Below, in pieces: positions 17,528 to 26,412 of a DNA stretch of 59,273 bases. A program made the translations under genes and the position numbers. The notes under the pieces are model-generated. The model saw only the letters and a list, made by a program, of their open reading frames with translations, had not been told where the DNA came from and did not search any database. This stretch comes from Methanocorpusculum sp. (GTDB lineage: Archaea > Halobacteriota > Methanomicrobia > Methanomicrobiales > Methanocorpusculaceae). The stretch is taken from assembly GCA_029987245.1 (NCBI GenBank), contig DALTWG010000003.1, positions 1 through 59,273 of the forward strand, in the 5' to 3' direction. Positions within the stretch are counted from its first letter, which is position 1. Each line of letters opens with the position of its first letter.

Positions 17528-18859
17528 CTACTCCCCCATCTTTTTCTCATCCGCCTGCGCTGAAAACAGCGTCCGCCGCCGGACAACAAGACACGCAACA
17601 GCAAGCGCAAGTGCCGCCGGTAAAAGAAGCGAGACACTTCTTGTCATCTCAAACACCATAATCAAAACAGCCGCCGGCGCGTGCGAAATACTGCCAAAAA
17701 GCGCAATCATACCAGCAATCACAAACGCAGGCACAATCGCCGGCGAAAAAATATCCGGGAAAAAGAAAACCAGCCCCGTGGCAAAAGCGCCCCCGGCAAA
17801 CGCCCCGATAGACAAGCCCGGGGCAAAAACACCCCCCGCAGCGCCGCTTCCTATGGTAAGACTTGTCCCGAGAATTTTAAGAAACGGCAGAATCAAAAGA
17901 ACCGCAAACGGCAGCAGATTATAAAGCGCCAGTTGAACAAATCCGTACCCCGTTCCAAGCGAGCCAAGCGCCGCTGCCGCCGTTTCAGGCGAAAGAAGCC
18001 CGAGAATTACCACAACCGCGCCGAACACAAGCGCGCCAAGCACCGGCTTCCATAAATCGGGGATGCAGATTCTGCCAAAAAGAGCCTGCGCTTTTGCGAA
18101 GCAGAATATATACAAAAGCCCGATAAGCGCCGCAATTCCTCCGAGAACAAGGAAAAGCGGCAAATCCTGCAAACTGAAGACGAACTCAAGGGCGCCAAAC
18201 AATGCATCATATCCTTCGAAAAAGCCGAATACCAGAAAACTAATCACCGACGCAAGAAAAGACGCCGGAAGCGCCTCAAAATCAAACCCCTTCAGATACA
18301 AAATCTCCGCACCAAGCACCGCACCCCCGAGCGGCGCCTTGAAAATCGCCCCGATACCTGCCCCGATACCGGCAGCAATTGCCATTTTACGCTCCTTTTC
18401 CGAAAAATGAAACACATCCGACACAAACGCCGCAAACCCGGCGCATACCTGCGTTATCGGCCCTTCGCATCCCGCACTTCCGCCGGTTCCAATCGTGAGA
18501 ACCGAAGCGGCTATTTTGACAAACGGAACCCTCCAGCGGATTTTTCCATCGCCGTGAAACGATGCAATGGCATTGTTGGTGCCGGCGCCCTTTGTTTCGG
18601 GCGCAATTTTTTGCACAACAAGACTGGACAAAAACGCCCCGATGCAAAGAATCGGAATAATCAGCCAGATATACTGCGGCGCCGCCCAGGCGGCCGCCTC
18701 TTCAAGCGCCATTCCTTCTTCGGGAAACGTATAACCGAATAAAAATCCGAGGGCAAAAGAAGAAAGAAGTTTCAGGAGTTCATAAAACACAAGGGCGCCC
18801 AGTCCTGAAAGTACACCGACGCAAAGACCAATTTTCAGTGTACTCCATGGCGAAATCAT
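17528..18859 (-). CDS. ClC-family chloride channel/transporter
   Basis: A 443-aa membrane protein of the ClC family. Conserved selectivity segments: GTGGSAGCEGPITQ (about residues 122-135), which keeps the gating glutamate within a GxEGP motif, and GSGAAGGVFAPGLSIGAFAGG (about 335-355), the GxFxP segment. A GIGAGIGAIFKAPLGGAVLGAEIL stretch completes the family signature. The gating Glu suggests a Cl-/H+ antiporter rather than a pure channel. No C-terminal CBS domains. It starts 3 nt after the TPR gene and probably shares its transcript. Confidence 0.9.
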   Translation of the reverse strand: MISPWSTLKIGLCVGVLSGLGALVFYELLKLLSSFALGFLFGYTFPEEGMALEEAAAWAAPQYIWLIIPILCIGAFLSSLVVQKIAPETKGAGTNNAIASFHGDGKIRWRVPFVKIAASVLTIGTGGSAGCEGPITQVCAGFAAFVSDVFHFSEKERKMAIAAGIGAGIGAIFKAPLGGAVLGAEILYLKGFDFEALPASFLASVISFLVFGFFEGYDALFGALEFVFSLQDLPLFLVLGGIAALIGLLYIFCFAKAQALFGRICIPDLWKPVLGALVFGAVVVILGLLSPETAAAALGSLGTGYGFVQLALYNLLPFAVLLILPFLKILGTSLTIGSGAAGGVFAPGLSIGAFAGGAFATGLVFFFPDIFSPAIVPAFVIAGMIALFGSISHAPAAVLIMVFEMTRSVSLLLPAALALAVACLVVRRRTLFSAQADEKKMGE

Positions 18860-18862
18860 GCG

Positions 18863-19804
18863 TTATTCCAGGTGCGATTCGGCCTCTGCCTTCTTTTCCC
18901 GTGCGCGGGCAATCAGTTCCTTTTTCGACTCGTCCGCATAGGAAAGCGCCTGATTGAAGGCGGCTTGCGCCTCGCTCCACCGCTCAAGACAGAGCAGTTC
19001 GTATCCTTTGTTGTACCAGGTATCGGCATCATAGGGGCGCGCGATTAAAACCCGGCGGAAACAGTCAAATGCCTGCTCATGGCGGCCGAGATTGCTTAAC
19101 GCCATGCCCTTGTTGTTCATCGCGCCGGTCATGGTTTTTTCATGTTTGAGCGCCTTATCATAGTAAAAGACCGCGTCTTCGTATTTGCCGAGTTTGGAAT
19201 AGGCGTTTGCGCAGTCGAAATAGCTCGGCGCATGTCCCGGGGCGATTTCAAACGCCGCTTTGTAGCAGAGAATCGCAGCGTCGTATTTTTGCGCGGAATA
19301 CAGCATCGTCGCACGGTTGAACCAGTGTTCGGTTGCGCGGGGCTCGAGTTTGCAGACTTTGTCCATGATTTCATCCGCCTCTTTGTATTTGCCCTGCTTT
19401 GCAAGAACAGTCGCATGGCTTGTAAGAAATATGACGTCGTCGGGCGCTATTTCAAGCGCTTTGCAAAAATATTTGTCCGCTTCGGCCGTGTGTCCGAAAG
19501 TCATTAACACATCGCCTTTGTTATGATAGTAGACGGCTGAGTCGGGCTTGAGTTCGATTGCCTTGTCATAGCAGGCAAGCGCGTGTTTTTCGTTTTTCAG
19601 CAGGGCAAGAAGGCGGCCTTTTTCATGCCAGACAAGCGGGTTGCCCGCATCGGCTGCGATTGCTCTGTCCATGCATTTTACCGCTTCGGGGATGTTATTG
19701 TAGCGAAGGTAGCCGGCCGCTTCTGCAAAGTGACGGCTTGCCTCGGCGGAAAGTTTTTCCGGGTTCTTTTTTTCCGTATTTTTATTTTTGCCAAAGAGTC
19801 CCAT
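18863..19804 (-). CDS. Tetratricopeptide-repeat protein
   Basis: A 313-aa soluble protein built almost entirely of TPR units, about seven, with the typical W/L-x2-K/G..Y..A..F-x-A pattern. Examples are HFAEAAGYLRYNNIPEAVKC, VWHEKGRLLALLKNEKHALAC and TWYNKGYELLCLERWSEA. It ends in a charged helix. No catalytic domain or signal peptide, so it is a cytoplasmic scaffold. Located directly upstream of the ClC gene, possibly only a transcriptional neighbour. Partner unknown. Confidence 0.9.
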   Translation of the reverse strand: MGLFGKNKNTEKKNPEKLSAEASRHFAEAAGYLRYNNIPEAVKCMDRAIAADAGNPLVWHEKGRLLALLKNEKHALACYDKAIELKPDSAVYYHNKGDVLMTFGHTAEADKYFCKALEIAPDDVIFLTSHATVLAKQGKYKEADEIMDKVCKLEPRATEHWFNRATMLYSAQKYDAAILCYKAAFEIAPGHAPSYFDCANAYSKLGKYEDAVFYYDKALKHEKTMTGAMNNKGMALSNLGRHEQAFDCFRRVLIARPYDADTWYNKGYELLCLERWSEAQAAFNQALSYADESKKELIARAREKKAEAESHLE

Positions 19805-19878
19805 TCAATACATAATTTGGCGGCGGAGATTATGAATACATCGCCTGCTGCTTTGCAGAGGTAAAAAAAGTGAGATAA

Positions 19879-21804
19879 TTAATCATAGAAGGAATCCGCG
19901 TAATTCTCGCGCGCATCCCCTCTTTTATCTCCATACGACCGGCGGCCCCCGTCTCTTTCGCGGCGCTCGCGCCGCTCGCCGCCCTTGAAACCGCGGTCCC
20001 CGCCGTATCTTCTCCCGCCATCGCGGCCGCCCCGCTCGCCTCCGCGGCGGTCCCCGTCGCGTCTGTCGCCAAAGGAACGGCGGCGCTCGCGGCGGTCTTC
20101 GCCGTCGCCTTCGGACCGCGGCGCTGCAACCGCAATCTCAATCTCGTGACCGCGAATCGTTGCCGTGCTCATAACCTCTTTTACATGGTCGGCGTGCTCC
20201 AATGGCACCTCGACAAAGGAATAATTGCCGTATAAATCAATTCTGCCGATACATGAGCCCGGAATATCGCATTCGCCCGCAATTGCGCCGACGAAATCCT
20301 TCGGCCGTATCTGCTGATTTTTGCCCACGGAAATCCGGAACCTGACCATGCCCGGCTCCGCACCGCAGTTTTCATACGTGCCCTCCGCAACCGGCTCGCG
20401 CGGGGCTCCGGAACCGGATGAATACGAAGAACGCGGCGAGGAAAGGGAAATATCATCAGACTTGGCGCCGCCCGTTTTCTCCTCATCATTGTGCGTCTTG
20501 TCCATGTAAAGTTTGAGAAGGGCGGCAAGAATCTCAATGCTGGAAACCTCTATAGGGTCCTCGGTATCCGACTCAAGCATCCGCTCGATGGTTCCCAGAT
20601 ACTTTTCATGCTCCCCGTCACGAATGACCCGGCAGATTTTGTTCATGAACTGCTGCACTTTGAATTCATTGACCGCATCCCGTGTCGGGACCGGCATTTT
20701 TGCAATCTTGATTTTTGCATACCGCTGAATGTCGCGCAGTTTGAAAATCTCCCGCGGCGCAACAAACGTAATCGATTTGCCCGTTCTTCCCGCACGCCCG
20801 GTTCTGCCGATTCTGTGCACATAATACTCGACATCCTGCGGCACATCATAGTTGAAGACGATATCGACATCGTCGACATCGATACCGCGCGCGGCAACAT
20901 CAGTCGCAATAAGCACATCAATCGCACCCGAGCGGAACCGCGCCATAACGCGGTCGCGCTGCATCTGCTTCATGTCGCCGTGGAGCGCTTCTACGAAATA
21001 ACCGCGCGCCTGCAGCGAGGTCATTAAATCGTCGACCATCTTTTTGGTGTTGCAGAAAACAAGCGCCAGTTCCGGGTTGTTTACATCAATTAGCCGGCAA
21101 AGCGCCTCAAGTTTGTCGCGCTCGCGCACTTCGATGTAAGTCTGCTCAATCTGCGGAACCGTAAGCTCCCGGCGCGTGATTTTGACAAATACCGGGTCAT
21201 TCTGGAAGCGTTTGGTGATGTCAAGAATCGGTCCGGGCATCGTCGCCGAGAAAAGAATTGTCTGGCGTTCTTCCGGCGTTTCTGCAAAGATTTCCTCGAT
21301 ATCCTCACGAAATCCCATATCAAGCATCTGGTCTGCTTCATCGAGCACAAACATGGTCACGTTTTCCAAAGAAAGCGTTTTGCGTTTGATATGGTCGATT
21401 ACTCTTCCAGGTGTTCCGATTACAACCTGCACGGTGCCGCGAAGGGCACGGAGCTGGCGTTCAATCGGCTGTCCGCCGTAAATCGGGACAACAGATAATC
21501 CCGATTTGTATTTCATCAGATGCGAAAATTCCTCTGCTGTCTGAATCGCAAGTTCCCTTGTCGGTGACAACACGATTGCCTGTACTTTTTTGTTTTCAGG
21601 GTCGAGTTTTTCTATAATAGGAATCCCGAAAGCTGCTGTTTTTCCCGTTCCCGTCTGGGCCTGTCCGGTGACGTCTTTTCCCTCAAGAATCTGTGGAATC
21701 GCCATTAATTGTATTGGCGTCGGCTCTTCAAATCCCATGTCGCTGATGGCCTGGAGCATTTCCGGGCTTACCGCGAACTCCGCGAATGTTTTAGTCTCCT
21801 CCAT
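19879..21804 (-). CDS. DEAD-box RNA helicase with RNA-binding domain and basic RG-rich tail (CshA/DeaD-like)
   Basis: A 641-aa ATP-dependent RNA helicase. Motifs in order: Q motif FEEPTPIQ (25-32), Walker A AQTGTGKT (49-56), PTREL (81-85), TPGR (131-134), DEAD (155-158), SAT, and HRIGRTGRAGRTGK. A DbpA/GUCT-like RNA-binding domain (about 490-565, VRFRISVGKNQQIRPKDFVGAIAG) follows. The last 70 residues are an Arg/Gly/Asp-rich tail with repeated RR(D/E)GG-type elements, which binds RNA unspecifically. A TATA-like box (ttttatttatatgg on the minus strand, about 21825-21840) lies upstream. Likely cold-stress or ribosome-assembly helicase. Confidence 0.93.
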   Translation of the reverse strand: MEETKTFAEFAVSPEMLQAISDMGFEEPTPIQLMAIPQILEGKDVTGQAQTGTGKTAAFGIPIIEKLDPENKKVQAIVLSPTRELAIQTAEEFSHLMKYKSGLSVVPIYGGQPIERQLRALRGTVQVVIGTPGRVIDHIKRKTLSLENVTMFVLDEADQMLDMGFREDIEEIFAETPEERQTILFSATMPGPILDITKRFQNDPVFVKITRRELTVPQIEQTYIEVRERDKLEALCRLIDVNNPELALVFCNTKKMVDDLMTSLQARGYFVEALHGDMKQMQRDRVMARFRSGAIDVLIATDVAARGIDVDDVDIVFNYDVPQDVEYYVHRIGRTGRAGRTGKSITFVAPREIFKLRDIQRYAKIKIAKMPVPTRDAVNEFKVQQFMNKICRVIRDGEHEKYLGTIERMLESDTEDPIEVSSIEILAALLKLYMDKTHNDEEKTGGAKSDDISLSSPRSSYSSGSGAPREPVAEGTYENCGAEPGMVRFRISVGKNQQIRPKDFVGAIAGECDIPGSCIGRIDLYGNYSFVEVPLEHADHVKEVMSTATIRGHEIEIAVAAPRSEGDGEDRRERRRSFGDRRDGDRRGGERGGRDGGRRYGGDRGFKGGERRERRERDGGRRSYGDKRGDARENYADSFYD

Positions 21805-21879
21805 TCTATAATAGTATATGTTCTAAAACCATATAAATAAAAGGTGGGCGGCGGGGAAAATCTTAAAAAAGAATATACC

Positions 21880-22737
21880 TCAATCCTGATTTATCGACAC
21901 CGGCTTGTCCGTTAAAAACGGGTCAAGCACAACCTCGAGCTCCTCCAGACTGTGGATAACCTCCGCTTCCGTTTCAAGCATCAGATTTACCGCCTCATTT
22001 GCGCTGAACCGCCTGAAATCCGTCCGAAGAGCGATAACCCGCTTGCCGCACGCAGCAGCATAGCCCATCTCCCACGCCGTGCCGGAATCCGCATCCGCGC
22101 CGTCAATAACCCCCACAACAATATCCGCCTCGCGCAGGGCCGCAAGGTTCGACTGGTAAATGATTTTTTCCCGCTGCATACCGCGCGCCTCTTTGGTGTC
22201 ATCAAGCGCCTGCGGCAGATGCACCTCAAAGTGAAGCTTCTTCAAAGTTTCCGCAACTTTCAGATTAAACGTCCGCTCAGCCTCGCAAAACAGCGGCGCC
22301 GCAAGATAGACGCGCGATTTTGCGTATGCAACCGCGTCAAGCAGCGGAATGTCGTCAAAGCGTTTGAGAAACATGCCCGGCCCCGAGGTTTTTACCGAGG
22401 TGTAATAGGTAGTAGTAACCCCGCAGGTGGGGGATGAGTTTACCCCGAGAATAAACAGCGGCCGCTCGCCGCGTTCTTCGATAATCCGGCGCACCTCGGC
22501 TTCGAGTTTGTCAAGCAGCGCAAGAAATTCGGGTTTGTCCAGCCGGTCGACAAACGAACCCGGACCGTGCGGTCCGCCGAAATAAATCGTCTCCGGACAG
22601 GGAAGAGGAACGACCTCGATTTTGTTTTTGCGGCAGCGTTCGAGACACTTTGCATAACATTCCCGGTCGGCATCAGTCGTAATTCCCGTTGCGCGAAGTC
22701 CCGGCGTTAAGATACAGGGTGAGGCAAGTATATACAT
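21880..22737 (-). CDS. Fusion of TudS/DUF523-like desulfurase domain and nucleoside 2-deoxyribosyltransferase
   Basis: A 285-aa two-domain protein. Residues 1-about 130 resemble DUF523/TudS, the 4Fe-4S 2-thiouracil desulfurase family. The three cluster-ligand motifs are in place: C8 (ASPCILTPGLRATG), C47 in CPE, and C105 in NSSPTCG. Residues about 140-285 form a nucleoside 2-deoxyribosyltransferase fold, with RVYLAAPLF near the start and DADSGTAWEMGYA holding the probable nucleophile E223. The fusion implies salvage of modified (thio)nucleobases: desulfurisation plus base exchange or hydrolysis. Activity not proven. Stand-alone gene on the minus strand. Confidence 0.75.
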   Translation of the reverse strand: MYILASPCILTPGLRATGITTDADRECYAKCLERCRKNKIEVVPLPCPETIYFGGPHGPGSFVDRLDKPEFLALLDKLEAEVRRIIEERGERPLFILGVNSSPTCGVTTTYYTSVKTSGPGMFLKRFDDIPLLDAVAYAKSRVYLAAPLFCEAERTFNLKVAETLKKLHFEVHLPQALDDTKEARGMQREKIIYQSNLAALREADIVVGVIDGADADSGTAWEMGYAAACGKRVIALRTDFRRFSANEAVNLMLETEAEVIHSLEELEVVLDPFLTDKPVSINQD

Positions 22738-22781
22738 ACACTACTATTAGCGATGAACAAATAAAAAGTAGCGGGTTGGTT

Positions 22782-24128
22782 TTATGCACCGAAGAGTTTC
22801 AAAATCCGCTGGAAGAAGTTCAGGTCTTCTTCGGGCTCCTCCGGCTCTTTTTCCGCCTCAGGCTCTTTGATTTCTTTCGTGTGCATGGCAAACTGCACAG
22901 ATTTTATCTCCTGGTTCTTGGAGGAGACGTAAGACGGAATTGCCCCGCCCTTGCCCCGCAGCGGGTCTAAAATTTCATCGATTTTATCGGTGAGCTGGTC
23001 AGACATTCCCGCTGTTTTGTCGCGCAGTTCGGTTGTTCCGTCCTTTAACTCCTCGATGCCTGCTGCAAGCGATTCAATACCGGAGGTTATTTTTGCTTCA
23101 TTGCTTGCAAGATTGCGGGCGCCGTAATACAAGGTCTGACTTCCTGAAGCCAGTGAATCAACACTGCTTTTAATTTTGTTCATAAGAGTCAGTGCCTTCG
23201 TTTTCAGCTCCCCTTCGGGAAGATCCTCGACAATAGGCCGCAAAATGCTGTCAATACTGTCCACCACTGAAGCAATCTGTGACAAACTTGAACTCAGCGT
23301 ATATGCCCCGCTTGCAAGCGTATTGGCACCGGACTCAATCTGAACCTGTCCGGATTTCAGCTTTTCAATACCCTCCTGCAGTTCGGCAACACCGTCGTCT
23401 AATTTTACAATCCCGTCTTCCAGGTCCTGCATATCCTTTTTCGTGTCCTCGATATCCACATCAAAATCCATCGAAAGCCGGACGCCGTTTATCGTCAGGG
23501 CAGCCATGGAGAAATCAACCACATTGGACGAAATGACAATATGCGTCTCCTTGTTTGGCATCTGCGTGAATGTAAGCTGCTTGTTTGCCCCGACATTGGC
23601 TATCGTTGCTCCGTCGGCGGAAATATCCATGCATTTGTTTGCATCAAGGGATGCGGTTATCTGCAGCGCGTAATTTTTATAGAAATATTTGTCAAGATAG
23701 GGATTCTGTACAATATCGATATAAATGGCAAGATATCCCGATTTTCCGCCAAGCTCATCTGCTGAAATCTCCTCGCCGTTCAGATAATATTTGATGGAAA
23801 TATCCCACGGTAGCCGCGCCTGTCCCAAATCGCCTTCGTAGAACAGTTTTACCGCATTGGAAACCGTCCCGGTGACCTCGTCACCGTTTATGGTAACCGG
23901 GTCCGAGGTTACCATGTTGCGCACCGAACGGTAATTGCCGTAGTCGGTGAAAGACTGGCCGGCATCCAGTTCAAATATATTTACGACCAAAACCTGCTCA
24001 ACCGAGCCGTCGTTTTCCAGATTGACATAGGCAACCTCTTCTTTTTCCACTGCACCGGCAATGCCGGTGCAAAGCGCCGCGACAAGGAACACGGCAAGCA
24101 CAGTATAAAGTATTTTTTTCATAATCAT
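22782..24128 (-). CDS. Secreted heptad-repeat protein, partner of MMPL/RND exporter (YhgE/Pip-like stalk)
   Basis: A 448-aa exported protein. A signal peptide (KKILYTVLAVFLVAALCTGIAGA) is followed by a beta-rich domain (about 30-220). A long helical stalk (about 225-390) then carries the L-x2-G heptads typical of YhgE/Pip-type proteins (DLEDGIVKLDDGVAELQEGIEKLKSG and later units). The C-terminal end is acidic with no clear final membrane helix beyond a short FFQRILKLFG stretch. The start overlaps the RND stop as ATGA; an alternative Met lies two codons in. Such stalks work beside MMPL transporters, probably as an extracellular accessory. Confidence 0.8.
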   Translation of the reverse strand: MIMKKILYTVLAVFLVAALCTGIAGAVEKEEVAYVNLENDGSVEQVLVVNIFELDAGQSFTDYGNYRSVRNMVTSDPVTINGDEVTGTVSNAVKLFYEGDLGQARLPWDISIKYYLNGEEISADELGGKSGYLAIYIDIVQNPYLDKYFYKNYALQITASLDANKCMDISADGATIANVGANKQLTFTQMPNKETHIVISSNVVDFSMAALTINGVRLSMDFDVDIEDTKKDMQDLEDGIVKLDDGVAELQEGIEKLKSGQVQIESGANTLASGAYTLSSSLSQIASVVDSIDSILRPIVEDLPEGELKTKALTLMNKIKSSVDSLASGSQTLYYGARNLASNEAKITSGIESLAAGIEELKDGTTELRDKTAGMSDQLTDKIDEILDPLRGKGGAIPSYVSSKNQEIKSVQFAMHTKEIKEPEAEKEPEEPEEDLNFFQRILKLFGA

Positions 24129-26203
24129 AGGTTTTTCACTCCTTTTGCATCATCGGGGACGAATTTCATCTTCAGCGAGAGTTTCTGAATCGGCTTGTCT
24201 AAAATCATCAGCATGGCAGGAAGGACGAACATTACGGAGATAATCGCAAGTACCGAGCCGCGGGCTACTAAAATACCGACAGAAGCAAGCAGCGCATCCG
24301 AGGAAATGAGTGCAAGAAGCAGTGCACAGACGAATAATATCACCGCCGACGTCAGAATCGAGACAAACGAGGTGGAAATGGTCATTTCAAGCGCTTCGCG
24401 CCTTTTCATCTCACGCCGGTATTCGAAGTACCTGCTTGCAAACAATATGCCATAATCGACAGTTGCTGCAAGCTGCAGGGCGAAAATAATCAGCCGGACG
24501 ATGTAGAACATGGAAACGCCGGTGAAATAGGGGACACTGCAGTTAATCCAGATCATGGCGTCGATAACAAAGACCAGAACGGCAGGAATCAGAAGCGAGC
24601 GGAAAATCAGCATCAGTACGACGAAAATGCCGCCGACTGCAATCAGATTGACCAGTACATCATCGTCTTCGACTACGTCTTTCATATCATAGGCGTTGGC
24701 CGCCTCACCGACAAGGTGATAGGCGCCCGGGTAATAGGAGTCGCCTATGCGGCGAAGTTCTTCGACGGCGGCAAAGCTTTCGCTGCATTCCATTTTCGCA
24801 TCTATCGAGATAACAAACCGGGTGTACTCCGCCGAGACCAGTTTTTCAAGCGTGTCGGAGGGGACATATTCGGGAGGTATGGATTCGCCGACGGATTTGC
24901 TGTAGGAAAGCAGTGTCTTGACAATAGGCATTGCCTCGATTTCTTCCTGGACGGCGATTTCCTTCTCCGGGCTGCCGACAGGCACCATGAGTACCAGACT
25001 CGTTGATTCACCGAATTTATCTTTGATCGCCTGTTCGTCCTGACCTATGACGGTATTGGGATCATTGTACATGTCCATGTAGATGTAGTCATTGGCGAAG
25101 ACCGCAAGCACACAGGGGACGAAGATTATCAGCATGATGATAAGGAAGGGGACGCAGTATTTGCGCACCAGGCGGGCAAACCGTTTGAATGTCGGCATTA
25201 GTGAGCGGTGGTGTGTCCTGACCAGCATTTTATGGCAGCATATAGTGATGGCAGGAAGCAGAGTAAATACGCAGATGAGGCTGACGAAGATGGCTTTTAC
25301 CATGACAAAGCCGATATCAGGTCCGATTTTAAAGCGCATGACGCAAAGACCGGCAAAGCCGATGGCAGCGGTGATACCGCTGGTCCAGATGGAGAGGGCG
25401 GCTTTTTTCATTGCCATTTTCATGGCTTCTTTTGCGGGCATTTTCTGGCGGATATATTCGTCGAAGCGGTGCAAAAGGAAGATGGCGTAGTCGATGGATA
25501 TGGCAAGTTGGAGGAGGGCGGCGATTCCTTTGGTGGTGGAGGAGATTTCGCCGAAGATGATGTTTGTTCCCATGTTGATGAGGATTGCAACGCCGATTAC
25601 GACGAGGAAGAGGACGGGTTCAAACCAGGAAGTTGTGGTGAAGAGCAGGATAATCAAAATGATGGGGAAGGCGATGAAGAGGATTTTCTTGAGGTCTTTG
25701 GTCATGTTGTCGCCGGAGAAGGCCTGGCTTACCATCTGGCCGGACATTTTTGCGTCGTCGCCAACGACGGCGCGGATTTCTTTTACGGTTTCGCGGCCGT
25801 TGGCTTCATCGATGGTGAGGGTGAAGAGGGCAGTTCCGTCGCGGTAGTAGTTTTCGGTGACGTCTGTTCCGAGGTATTCGAGGGGTATGTCGGTGGAGAC
25901 GGAGTCGTCGAGCCATTGGACTTCAGTGACGCCGTCTATTGCTTTGAGTTTTTCTTTGAGTTCGAGTGCTTCGGGGATGGTGATGTTTTCGACCATGACG
26001 CGGGCGTTGGGGACGCCGCCTTCGTACTGGTCTTCCATGGTGTGCAGTGCGATGGTGGAGGGGGAGTCTTCAGGAAGGTAGTCTACCATGTTGTAGTTGA
26101 CTTCGACTTGTGTCATTAATACGCCGCATACTGCTGCTAAAATGAACATTATGATGATGATGGGGACGCGGTGGTCGATGACAAAATCGGAATAGGACTT
26201 CAT
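24125..26203 (-). CDS. MMPL/RND-family exporter (HAE3-like)
   Basis: A 692-aa exporter with 12 predicted helices in two RND halves. Each half has one helix, a large extracytoplasmic loop and five helices. The start is chosen at MKSYSDFVIDHRVPIIIIMF, since the longer open frame reads through the intergenic operator region. Proton-relay-type helices are ISIDYAIFLLHRFDEYIR (first half) and ATVDYGILFASRYFEYRRE (second half). The HAE3 group in archaea is thought to move hydrophobic compounds or lipids. Operon with the heptad-repeat protein downstream. Confidence 0.9.
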   Translation of the reverse strand: MKSYSDFVIDHRVPIIIIMFILAAVCGVLMTQVEVNYNMVDYLPEDSPSTIALHTMEDQYEGGVPNARVMVENITIPEALELKEKLKAIDGVTEVQWLDDSVSTDIPLEYLGTDVTENYYRDGTALFTLTIDEANGRETVKEIRAVVGDDAKMSGQMVSQAFSGDNMTKDLKKILFIAFPIILIILLFTTTSWFEPVLFLVVIGVAILINMGTNIIFGEISSTTKGIAALLQLAISIDYAIFLLHRFDEYIRQKMPAKEAMKMAMKKAALSIWTSGITAAIGFAGLCVMRFKIGPDIGFVMVKAIFVSLICVFTLLPAITICCHKMLVRTHHRSLMPTFKRFARLVRKYCVPFLIIMLIIFVPCVLAVFANDYIYMDMYNDPNTVIGQDEQAIKDKFGESTSLVLMVPVGSPEKEIAVQEEIEAMPIVKTLLSYSKSVGESIPPEYVPSDTLEKLVSAEYTRFVISIDAKMECSESFAAVEELRRIGDSYYPGAYHLVGEAANAYDMKDVVEDDDVLVNLIAVGGIFVVLMLIFRSLLIPAVLVFVIDAMIWINCSVPYFTGVSMFYIVRLIIFALQLAATVDYGILFASRYFEYRREMKRREALEMTISTSFVSILTSAVILFVCALLLALISSDALLASVGILVARGSVLAIISVMFVLPAMLMILDKPIQKLSLKMKFVPDDAKGVKNL

Positions 26204-26412
26204 GGGCGAATTATGATATAATATTGGTTTTCTTTCTGTATAAATGCAACTGAAAGGGCGTTGGCGGAAATCTGTTATATGTGGGCGGGGTGCGCGAGAG
26301 GGCGAAATAAAAAAAAGCGTATGAGGAATGTAAGACACACAACATGTTGTATGTCCCATCCCCCCATACAGCAAACCCTATATCCACCCCCGCACAAATA
26401 TAACCACAACCT
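26204..26412. promoter_or_regulatory. Divergent intergenic region with imperfect 22-bp palindrome
   Basis: The palindrome spans 26334-26355: outer arms gaca/tgtc, one mismatched position, and the perfect core acaacatgttgt. It resembles a TetR/MarR-class operator. A/T-rich boxes at about 26211-26225 (minus strand, RND gene) and 26396-26404 (plus strand, caaatataa) are the promoter candidates. No regulator gene is adjacent. Confidence 0.55.

Noticed and set aside
20491..21027. A 178-aa open frame antisense to the DEAD-box helicase
   Set aside because: It is a shadow of helicase codons with no recognisable motif and no promoter.
25208..26119. A 303-aa open frame antisense to the MMPL/RND exporter gene
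   Set aside because: Its product is a low-complexity Gly/Asp/Glu/Phe/Val sequence mirroring the membrane gene's codon pattern. No domain, start signal or promoter supports it, while the exporter on the other strand is unmistakable.
26204..26374. Longer N-terminus for the MMPL exporter beginning at 26374
   Set aside because: The extra 57 residues read across the palindrome and the TATA region; MKSYSDF begins the first membrane-helix pattern of the family.
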